Part shown: positions 57,154-64,000 of the stretch, one piece after another
How positions within the stretch are numbered: position 1 is the stretch's first letter
Layout of the letters: each line of letters starts with the position of its first letter
DNA from: Terriglobia bacterium
GTDB lineage: Bacteria; Acidobacteriota; Vicinamibacteria; Vicinamibacterales; CAVVIG01
Direction of reading: 5' to 3'
Assembly: GCA_020073005.1 (NCBI GenBank)
Contig: JAIQFX010000048.1
Coordinates: forward strand, 1-64,000
DNA length: 64,000 nt
The notes under the pieces: generated by a model
Databases searched by the model: none
What the model saw: only the letters and a program-made list of their open reading frames with translations
What the model was told of the DNA's origin: nothing
Translations under genes and position numbers: made by a program

Positions 57154-60100
57154 CTACTTTCCCGCGAGATAGAAATTGACCGCGGGAGTTATCACCAAAG
57201 ACAGCACCATCGACGCCAGAATGCCGCCGATCACCGCGATCGCGAGCGGCTGGAGCATCTGCGATCCCGCGCCCCATCCGAGCGCGAGCGGAATCATGCC
57301 GGCCACCGTCGCCAGCGCCGTCATCATGATCGGCCGCAGCCGCCGCTCGCCCGCGTGAATCATCGCGTCCTCCGGCGCCATGCCCTCGGCGCGGAACCGC
57401 TGATCCGCGTCGAGCAGCAGGATGCCGTTCTTCGCGACGATGCCGATCACCATGATCAGGCCCATGAAGGACGAGAGATTGAACGTCGTCCGCGTGATCA
57501 AGAGCGCGGCGAAGACGCCGACCGTGGACAGCAGCGCCGACGCGATGACCGCGACGGGCGCGGCGAAGCCGCCGAACTCGAACAGCAGCACCGTGAACAC
57601 GAGCAGGATCGCGATGACGAGGACGACGAGCAGATCGCCGAACGATTTCTGCTGCTCCTCGTAGCCGCCGCCGAAGCGGACGCGAATCGAGGACGGCATG
57701 TGCAGATCCTCGATCGTCTTCTTGACGGCGGCGATGCCCGTGCCGAGGTCGACGTCCTCGAGCCGCGCGGTGACGGTGACGTTGCGCTGCAGGTTCTCGC
57801 GCCGCACTTCCGTCTGACCCGGTATGTCCTCGACGCTCGCCAGCGTGCCGAGCGTGCCGGTCTTGCCGCTCGAGCTGACGAGCAGCGTGTTGCGGATCGC
57901 GTCGACCGACGATCGCGTCGATTCCGGGAAGCGCACGCGGATCGTGTACGCGCGATCGTTCAGCACGACCGGCGTCGGCGCGGGCTCGCCCTGCAGGATC
58001 GCGCTGACGTCGAGCTCGATCTCCTGCGGCGTGAAGCCGGCGCGCGCCGCCATCGCCTGATCGACCTTGTACATCGTCGCCGGCCCGCTGATCGTGTTCT
58101 CGATGCCGTTGAGCACGTCGACGACGCCCGGGATCTTCTTGATCGCGTCGCCGAGCTGCGGCGCCCACGTCTTGAGCAGCGCCGGATCCTGCGAGAAGAG
58201 CTTGATCGCAATAGGCTCGGGCGCGCTCGTCAGATCGCCAATCATGTCCTGCGTGAGCTGGATGAACTCCGTGTCGAGCATCGGCATCTGGTTGTGGATC
58301 TTTTCGCGCACCTCCGAGATGACGTCGTCGCCCGCTCGCGTGCGGTTCCGCTTCAGCTTGACGGCGATGTCGCCGGTGTTCGCCTCGGTGACGGTGGCGA
58401 GGCCCAGCTGCAATCCCGTGCGCCGCGACGTGCTCTCCACCTCCGGCGTCGACCGCAGGATCCGCTCGACGGCGGTCATCACGGCGTCGGTCTCGGCGAG
58501 CGACGAGCCCGCCGGCATGATGTAGTCCAGGATGAACCCCCCCTCGTCCATCTCGGGCAGCAGGTCGGTGCCGAGCAGACGATAGCCGCCGTACGCACCC
58601 AGGATGACGATGAGGCTGCCCGCGATCAGCATCGCGGGCCGCTCGAGCAGCGACTTCAGCACGCGCTCGTAGATCGCCATCAGCCGCGGTGGAACACCGC
58701 TGTGACGATTCGGGTGCTGGGTGCTCGGTGCGGGGTGCGGAGTGCCGGGTGCCGGGTGCTGGCGGGCGCCGCGGAGAAAGTAGTGGCTCAGCGTCGGCGT
58801 CCACGTGAGCGCCAGCGCGAGCGACGTCAGCAGAGCGCCGCCCACGGTGATCGCCAGCGCCGAGAAGAACGCGCCCGTGACGCCGGTGATCGAGATCAGC
58901 GGCAGGAACACGACGATCGGCGTGATCGTCGAGCCGATGAGGGGCACGCGAATCTCGTTGATGGCGCTGCGAATCGCGTCCGCGCGGCTCTGCCCGGAGT
59001 CGCGGTGCAGCACGATGTTCTCGACGACGACGATCGCATCGTCGATGACGAGGCCGACGGCGGCGGCGAGGCCGCCGAGCGTCATCAGGTTGAAGCTCTG
59101 GCCGAGCACGCGCAGCATGATGAACGTGACCGCGAGTGTCGCGGGGATCACGAGGCCCGCGACGAGTGACGTGCCCCAATCGCGCAGGAACAGCACCATG
59201 ATCAACGACGCGAGCACGAGCCCGACGATGACGGCGTCGCGCACGCTCTTGATCGAATCGTTGACCAGATCCGACTGATCGTAGAACGGCTGAAGCTCGA
59301 CGCCCTTCGGCAGCTCCTTCCGTATCTGATCGATCTCGTCGTGGACGCCGTCGGCCACGATGACGGTGTTGCTGTCCGGCTGGCGGAAGACGTTCAGCAG
59401 GACCGCCCGCTTCGTGTTCGCCGTGACCGCGACGTACACCGGCTTCACCGTCCGCGAGACGTTCGCCACGTCGCCGATGCGTATGGGCGCGCCGAGCGGC
59501 GTCGTCTTGACGACGATGTTCCCGATCTCCTCCAGCGTGCGCGCCTGGCCGCTCACGAGGCTGAGCACGAGCTGGTGGTTGTGCTCGAAGAGGCCCGGTG
59601 AGTCGATCAGGTTGCTGCGGCCGATCGCGTCCAGGAGGGACGGCACCGTGATCTGCGTCTGCACCAGCTTGGCCGGGTCGGGACGCACTTCGAACTCCGG
59701 CTCCTGGCCGCCCTGCACCACGACCGTCGACACGCCGGGCATCCGGTTGAGCCGGGGCTTGAGATCGTAGGTGGCGAGTTCCCACAGTCTCGTCTGTGGA
59801 ACCGTGTCCGACGTCAGGCTGTAGCCGAGGATCGGAAACGCCGCGAACGTCAGCCGGTTGGCGGTGACTTTCGCCGTGGACGGCAGCTCGGACTGCACGC
59901 GCGCCAGCGCGGCGTTGACACGCTCCAGCGTCTGGAACATGTCGACCTTCCACGAGAAGAACAGATCGATCTCGTTCGTGCCGCGCGTCGTGATCGATTG
60001 CACGCGCTCGAGGCCCTGGACCGTGTTGAGCGCCTCCTCGATCGGCTTGGTCACCGTGACCTGCATCTGATCGATCGGCGCGACGCCGTTGTCCACGCCG

Positions 60101-60276
60101 ACGACGATGCGCGGGAAGTCGACTTCCGGAAACACGGCGACGGGAATCGTCGACGCCAGGTAGATGCCGGCGCCGACGAGCGTGAGGATGACGAAGATGA
60201 TCGGCTTGCCGTGGCGCGCGGTCCAGTGGGCGTTGTTCACGCCGCCCGCGGCACTATTCGTGGGCGATCCGCTCAT
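57154..60276 (-). CDS. RND efflux pump permease
   Basis: 1040 residues. First membrane helix IIFVILTLVGAGIYLASTIP, periplasmic porter domains, then LRDWGTSLVAGLVIPATLAV and the GLVIDDAIVVVENIVLHRDS motif, a second half with FEFGGFAAPVAVIASALLST and GIVAKNGILLLDADQRF: the two-fold RND layout with 12 helices. The DD pair in helix 4 is the proton relay. Start overlaps the stop of the adaptor gene (ATGA). A GGTGCTGGGTGC-type word array (58711-58763) is translated as HPAPGTPHPAPSTQHPN in the middle loop. Confidence 0.92.
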   Translation of the reverse strand: MSGSPTNSAAGGVNNAHWTARHGKPIIFVILTLVGAGIYLASTIPVAVFPEVDFPRIVVGVDNGVAPIDQMQVTVTKPIEEALNTVQGLERVQSITTRGTNEIDLFFSWKVDMFQTLERVNAALARVQSELPSTAKVTANRLTFAAFPILGYSLTSDTVPQTRLWELATYDLKPRLNRMPGVSTVVVQGGQEPEFEVRPDPAKLVQTQITVPSLLDAIGRSNLIDSPGLFEHNHQLVLSLVSGQARTLEEIGNIVVKTTPLGAPIRIGDVANVSRTVKPVYVAVTANTKRAVLLNVFRQPDSNTVIVADGVHDEIDQIRKELPKGVELQPFYDQSDLVNDSIKSVRDAVIVGLVLASLIMVLFLRDWGTSLVAGLVIPATLAVTFIMLRVLGQSFNLMTLGGLAAAVGLVIDDAIVVVENIVLHRDSGQSRADAIRSAINEIRVPLIGSTITPIVVFLPLISITGVTGAFFSALAITVGGALLTSLALALTWTPTLSHYFLRGARQHPAPGTPHPAPSTQHPNRHSGVPPRLMAIYERVLKSLLERPAMLIAGSLIVILGAYGGYRLLGTDLLPEMDEGGFILDYIMPAGSSLAETDAVMTAVERILRSTPEVESTSRRTGLQLGLATVTEANTGDIAVKLKRNRTRAGDDVISEVREKIHNQMPMLDTEFIQLTQDMIGDLTSAPEPIAIKLFSQDPALLKTWAPQLGDAIKKIPGVVDVLNGIENTISGPATMYKVDQAMAARAGFTPQEIELDVSAILQGEPAPTPVVLNDRAYTIRVRFPESTRSSVDAIRNTLLVSSSGKTGTLGTLASVEDIPGQTEVRRENLQRNVTVTARLEDVDLGTGIAAVKKTIEDLHMPSSIRVRFGGGYEEQQKSFGDLLVVLVIAILLVFTVLLFEFGGFAAPVAVIASALLSTVGVFAALLITRTTFNLSSFMGLIMVIGIVAKNGILLLDADQRFRAEGMAPEDAMIHAGERRLRPIMMTALATVAGMIPLALGWGAGSQMLQPLAIAVIGGILASMVLSLVITPAVNFYLAGK
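58711..58763. repeat. GGTGCCGGGTGC word array inside the RND gene
   Basis: CGGGTGCTGGGTGCTCGGTG and variants step by 7-8 nt on one strand and are read in frame in the loop after the sixth helix. Confidence 0.7.
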
Positions 60277-61580
60277 TTGTCCTCGTCGGCTTCGTCTTTT
60301 TCGCCGGCCTTCTTCTCGCCGGGCTTCATGATGCGGACCTTGCTCTTGTCCTCGAGCCCGAGGCCGCCGGACGAAATCACGCGCTCGCCGACGTCGAGGC
60401 CCGCGATGATCTGCACCATCTCGGGCTCGCGCAGGCCGACCTGGACGACTTTCTCGTGCGCGATGTTCTTGTCGTCCACGATCAGCACGATCGTCTCGCC
60501 CTCGTCGTTGGGCAGGACGGCCGCGGTGGGAATCAGCGTCGCGCCGTCGACGGTCGCCGCCGTGATCGACACGTGGACGGATTCGCCGGCGCGCATGTGG
60601 CCGTCCGCGTTGTCGGCCTCGACCCACACCTGGATCGTCGTGCTGTTCGCGTCGGTGGCGGGGCTGACGATCGTCACCTTGCCCGGCACCAGCTCGCCGC
60701 CGTCGGCGGGCGTCACCGTCGCTTCCGCGCCGACCTTGATGTTCTTCGCCTGATCCTGTCCGAGGTTGACGCGCGCCACGACTTTCGACACGTCCATCAC
60801 GGTCACGAGCGGCGAGCCTGGGTTGACCATTTCACCGGGATAGACCGGACGATCGGTGATCACGCCCGAGATCGGGCTGCGGACCTCGGCGTAGTCGACC
60901 TGGGCCTGCGCGTTCTCGTAGTGACCCTTCGCGGCGTCGACCTGCGCCGCGGCGGTTTTGATCTGCTCTTCCTTCGCGACGCTCTGCAGCGCCTGCAGAT
61001 GCTGCCGCGCGGTCTCGAACTGGCCCTTCGCCTGCGTGTAGGCGACCTGCGCCTCGTCGACCTGCTTGCGCGCGAGCGCGCCGTCCTTGAAGAGCTGCTG
61101 CCGCGACTCGAGGAGCGTCTTCGCGGCGTCGAGGCCGTCGCGCGCGGCATCGACATCGGTCTGCGCTTTCAGCACCTGCTCGGGAACCGCCGACGCCGTT
61201 GTCGTGCGGAGATTCGATTCGGCCTGCGCCCACTGGCCTTTGCTCTCCTGCGCGGCGGCAATTAGATCGCGATTCTCGAGCTCGGCGAGCACCTGTCCCT
61301 GCTTGACGCGGTCGCCGCGATTGACGAGCACGCGGCGCACGGGCGCGCCGATCTTCGACATGACGTTGGCCTGGTCGCGCGGAAACAGGACGGCGTCCGC
61401 GTTGACGATCAACCGGATGCTGCCCTTGACGGCGGGCGCGACGCGCACCGGCGCGACGACCTCCGCTTCCTTTTCTTTCTTTCCGCAGGCGACGAGCGTG
61501 ACGCCGAGCACGGCGAGCGACGCGATGACGAGTGTCCCGTGGCGTCCGGCTTTAGCCGGACTCGCGTGATGTGTTCGCAT
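60273..61580 (-). CDS. Periplasmic adaptor (membrane fusion) lipoprotein of the RND pump
   Basis: 435 residues. Lipobox SLAVLGVTLVACGKK near residue 31; lipoyl-like halves (VLVNRGDRVKQGQVLAELEN and YAEVRSPISGVITDRPVYPG), a long coiled coil (about 115-215), and a C-terminal beta domain with IPTAAVLPNDEGE. Connects the permease and the outer membrane channel. The first residues (SPAKAGRH) are coded by a GTCCGGCTTTAGCCGGAC repeat (61547-61564). Confidence 0.9.
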   Translation of the reverse strand: MRTHHASPAKAGRHGTLVIASLAVLGVTLVACGKKEKEAEVVAPVRVAPAVKGSIRLIVNADAVLFPRDQANVMSKIGAPVRRVLVNRGDRVKQGQVLAELENRDLIAAAQESKGQWAQAESNLRTTTASAVPEQVLKAQTDVDAARDGLDAAKTLLESRQQLFKDGALARKQVDEAQVAYTQAKGQFETARQHLQALQSVAKEEQIKTAAAQVDAAKGHYENAQAQVDYAEVRSPISGVITDRPVYPGEMVNPGSPLVTVMDVSKVVARVNLGQDQAKNIKVGAEATVTPADGGELVPGKVTIVSPATDANSTTIQVWVEADNADGHMRAGESVHVSITAATVDGATLIPTAAVLPNDEGETIVLIVDDKNIAHEKVVQVGLREPEMVQIIAGLDVGERVISSGGLGLEDKSKVRIMKPGEKKAGEKDEADEDK

Positions 61581-61583
61581 GAC

Positions 61584-62960
61584 TTATAACGTCCCGGTTA
61601 AGGTTTGCAACGCGGCCAGCGCCACGCGATACCGCACGAGCCCATCGTCGTACGCGTTCCGCGCCTGGATGAGCGTGGTCTGCGCGTCGACGACTTCGAG
61701 CACCGACACTTCGCCGGCTTGATACCGGAGCAGCGTCAGCCGCAGGCTTTCCGTCGACAGATCAAGAGACGTCCGCAGCGTCGCGACCTGATCGCGCGCC
61801 ACCTGCGCCTCGCCGTAGAACGTGCTCACGTTCGCCAGCAGCTGCCGCTGCGTCAGCGTGAGATCCGCTTTCGCCTGCTGCACGCGGAGCTGCGCCTGCC
61901 GGACCTTGCTCTGCGTGGCGCCCCAGCTCCACAGCGGCACGGTCAGCTGTGCCTGCACGACGGAGCCGAGCAACCGATTGCCGTCCGGGTTGGTCGTGGC
62001 CCACTGATTGGCGTTGATGCCGTAGAAGTAGTCGACCGACACCGACGGCAGAATCCCGCCGCGCGCGACGCCGACGTCGGACTGCTGCTGCTGCACCGTC
62101 GCTTCGGCCGCCTTGAGATCGGGACTCGCGCCGGTCGCCTTCGCCTTGACGTCGTCGAGCGGCGGCAGCGCCGCGACGTCCTGCAGATCGTCGACGACCG
62201 CGAACGCGTCGCGGAAATCCGGGAAGACGAGCACGGACAGCGCGAGGCGCGCCTTCAGCGCGGCCAGCTCCGCGTCCTGCGCGTCGCGCTGCCGCTGCTG
62301 CTGCTGAATCTGCGCCTTGACGACGTCGGAGTGCGCGACTTCACCGCCGGCCTCCTGCCGCTGTGTAATGACGAGAAACTGCTGCGCCTCCTGCAGACCC
62401 TGGCGCGCGCTCGCGGCCTTGCGATTGGCGGCCACGAGACCGTAGTAGTTCTGGACGACCGTGGCGACGAGCCCGCGGATCGCGACGTCCGCCTTCGCGC
62501 GCGCGACGGCTTCCGCCGCGGCCGCGCTCTTGTACTCTGCCCACTTGCCCGGCGAGAAGAGATCGCCGTGCACCGTCAGCCACGTGTTGTAGACGTTCAC
62601 GCCGTCGTTGGCGACGAACACGCCGGACGGCGTGCCGTTGGGCTGCGTGTAGATGTACTGGCTGAACTCGCTGAGCGACGGCAGCAGCGCGCCGAGCGCC
62701 TGCTTGCGATCCTCGGCCGCGAGCTGTGAGGCCGCCTGCGCCGCGCGGAACTGCTGGCTGTTCACGCGCGCCTGCGCGAGCGCCGATTGCAGCGTCAAGG
62801 GTGTGCTGTCCTGGACGTTGTCCACACGGGCAGGCTGCGCCTGCCCTGGGGCCGCGGCCGCCGGTCCCGCGACGGCGAGATCGGCGATCAGGAGTAGAGC
62901 TGCCCACCGGGGGACAGGGGCCCCGGGAGTAACAATGCTGCGACGCATGAGCCCGCTCAC
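61584..62960 (-). CDS. TolC-family outer membrane efflux protein
   Basis: 458 residues from GTG 62960, or 454 from ATG 62948. Signal peptide ending AAAAPGQAQ; two OEP domains of about 190 residues each, with the helical SLALKRLQ-type periods (AYDDGLVRYRVALAALQTLT at the end). Forms the outer-membrane channel of the pump. Overlaps the stop of the upstream gene by GTGA. Confidence 0.9.
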   Translation of the reverse strand: MSGLMRRSIVTPGAPVPRWAALLLIADLAVAGPAAAAPGQAQPARVDNVQDSTPLTLQSALAQARVNSQQFRAAQAASQLAAEDRKQALGALLPSLSEFSQYIYTQPNGTPSGVFVANDGVNVYNTWLTVHGDLFSPGKWAEYKSAAAAEAVARAKADVAIRGLVATVVQNYYGLVAANRKAASARQGLQEAQQFLVITQRQEAGGEVAHSDVVKAQIQQQQRQRDAQDAELAALKARLALSVLVFPDFRDAFAVVDDLQDVAALPPLDDVKAKATGASPDLKAAEATVQQQQSDVGVARGGILPSVSVDYFYGINANQWATTNPDGNRLLGSVVQAQLTVPLWSWGATQSKVRQAQLRVQQAKADLTLTQRQLLANVSTFYGEAQVARDQVATLRTSLDLSTESLRLTLLRYQAGEVSVLEVVDAQTTLIQARNAYDDGLVRYRVALAALQTLTGTL

Positions 62961-63976
62961 TTCGTCATCTGATACACGAGGATGCGGAACGTGCCGGCGA
63001 CGGCCTTGGGCCGCTCCTTCGATCCGGCCGGCCGCGGCTCGTAGTCCGTCGTCGCCAGATAGATCATGTGCGTCAGCGGATCGAGCGCCATCGTCCGCGC
63101 GCCCTGCTTCGTCTTCAGCGTCTGCACGACCTTCAGCAGCGACGCCGAGTCCTCGTGCGCGACCGTCACCGTTCCGGATTCACCGGCCGACGCGAAGGCG
63201 TACTTCGTCGCAGGATCGAACGCGTTCGCGTCCACGCCTTCGCCGGCCGGCACGCTGTAGACGACCTTGCCGGTCGTGCTGTCGATCATCAGCATCAGCT
63301 TGTTGTCGCAGCCGATGAACAGGCGGTGCGTGGTGACGTCGAACGCCATGCCGGTCGCGGCTTCGCCCGGCGCGATGGGCCACGTTGCGGTCACTTTCTT
63401 CGTCGCGATGTCGAGCACTTTGATCGTGTTGAGATCCTCCATGTTCACGTAGATCTTGCCGGCCTTCGAGTCGGCCTGTCCCGTCTCGGGTTTGCCTTCG
63501 AGCGGGATCGTCGCCACGACTTTGCCGGTCTGCGCGTCGATGACCGTCGACGACTTGCCGCGGCCGTTGAACGTCCAGACTTCCTTCTTCGACGGCTCGT
63601 AGAGGATCGCGTCCGGATTCTCGCCGGTGTCGACCTTCTGGATCAGCTTCAGCGTCTTGAGGTCGACGATGCTGACTTTGTTTTCGCGGCCGTTGCTCGA
63701 GAAGCCGCGGCCGAGGTCGGCCGCGATCGCGAAGCCGTGCACGCCCGGGGTGTCGGGAATCTCGCCGACGACCTTGCCGGCCTGCGTATCGATGACGACG
63801 ACCTTCGTCGCGTGCGCGACGTAGAGCCGGTGCGCCGGCGCGTCGATGGAGAGATAGTCCCAGCCGCCTTCGCCGCCGACGGCGATCTCCTTCGAGAACT
63901 TGTAGATCTCCTGAGCCCGGGCCGGACTTGCGGCCGCCAGGCCGGCCAATGCCAGCACTGCCATTACCTTGCGCAT
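62957..63976 (-). CDS. Exported beta-propeller (YVTN-type) protein
   Basis: 339 residues with ATG at 63976 chosen because AAGGAG lies 8 nt before it. A GTG nine bases earlier would overlap that site. Signal peptide VMAVLALAGLAAASPARA. Repeats with AHRLYVAHATKVVVIDTQAG, TLKLIQKVDTGENPDAILYE, TGKVVATIPLEGKP, TKKVTATWPIAPGEA and TGKVVYSVPAGEGVDANAFD form a 7-bladed propeller. Its role with the efflux genes is unknown; perhaps it senses or binds a substrate. Confidence 0.8.
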   Translation of the reverse strand: MRKVMAVLALAGLAAASPARAQEIYKFSKEIAVGGEGGWDYLSIDAPAHRLYVAHATKVVVIDTQAGKVVGEIPDTPGVHGFAIAADLGRGFSSNGRENKVSIVDLKTLKLIQKVDTGENPDAILYEPSKKEVWTFNGRGKSSTVIDAQTGKVVATIPLEGKPETGQADSKAGKIYVNMEDLNTIKVLDIATKKVTATWPIAPGEAATGMAFDVTTHRLFIGCDNKLMLMIDSTTGKVVYSVPAGEGVDANAFDPATKYAFASAGESGTVTVAHEDSASLLKVVQTLKTKQGARTMALDPLTHMIYLATTDYEPRPAGSKERPKAVAGTFRILVYQMTK

Positions 63977-64000
63977 GACGTTCACTCCTTGCGTGATGGG

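Overview
The window is high-GC bacterial chromosome with dense, short-spaced genes, many ATGA or GTGA stop/start overlaps, and a Gram-negative envelope (TolC, periplasmic adaptor, RND pump, lipoproteins, a diaminopimelate pathway). The gene mix (AddAB-like pair with in-frame repeats, HYR and BACON surface proteins, paired M16 peptidases, DUF1343 hydrolase) and the interspersed repeats suggest an uncultured Acidobacteriota, perhaps Vicinamibacteria-like. That placement is inference; there is no rRNA gene here.

Layout. 1-10.3 kb: end of a HYR-repeat surface protein, a methyltransferase, a split NHEJ-type pair (LigC-like ligase facing a LigD-type polymerase), a PLP decarboxylase coupled to a PIG-L deacetylase, a secreted protein, a GT-C-like membrane protein and a frameshifted outer-membrane barrel gene. 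10.4-11.3 kb: a DgcZ-like CZB-GGDEF diguanylate cyclase. 11.37-16.78 kb: a small lower-GC island at the 3' end of tRNA-Ala(GGC). It carries a serine recombinase whose last codons lie inside the tRNA, a DUF4258/DUF2283 toxin-antitoxin-like pair, an unrecognised three-gene cluster with two tail-anchored proteins, and long hairpins. 16.9-26 kb: asparaginase, small proteins, and AddB-like and AddA-like genes with intergenic-type repeats translated inside them. 26-33.2 kb: zinc-ribbon proteins, a J-domain-less DnaJ-like protein, Mrp, and an operon of a DUF3347 lipoprotein with an M16 pair. 34.3-40.5 kb: a lysine/DAP operon (asd-lysC-dapB-dapA-dapD-dapE-like) behind a promoter, a possible leader peptide and a strong terminator that looks like an attenuator. 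40.6-57 kb: amidase, O-methyltransferase, pyruvate kinase, MscS channel, a second M16 pair, SRPBCC proteins, a broken amidohydrolase, a LOG protein, a NamZ-like hydrolase, two tandem BACON lipoproteins and an RRM protein. 57-64 kb: an efflux operon (beta-propeller protein, TolC, adaptor, RND permease) on the minus strand.

Two themes run across the window. First, short repeats of two kinds are everywhere: palindromes of the GTCCGCCTGAAGGCGGAC and TAGCGCGAGCCTTTCAGGCG types, and arrays of degenerate 7-10 nt words often arranged as long imperfect hairpins. Many sit exactly on start or stop codons, and several are translated in frame inside genes. Second, several genes have a good -10 box only 6-9 nt before the start codon, which suggests leaderless transcripts.
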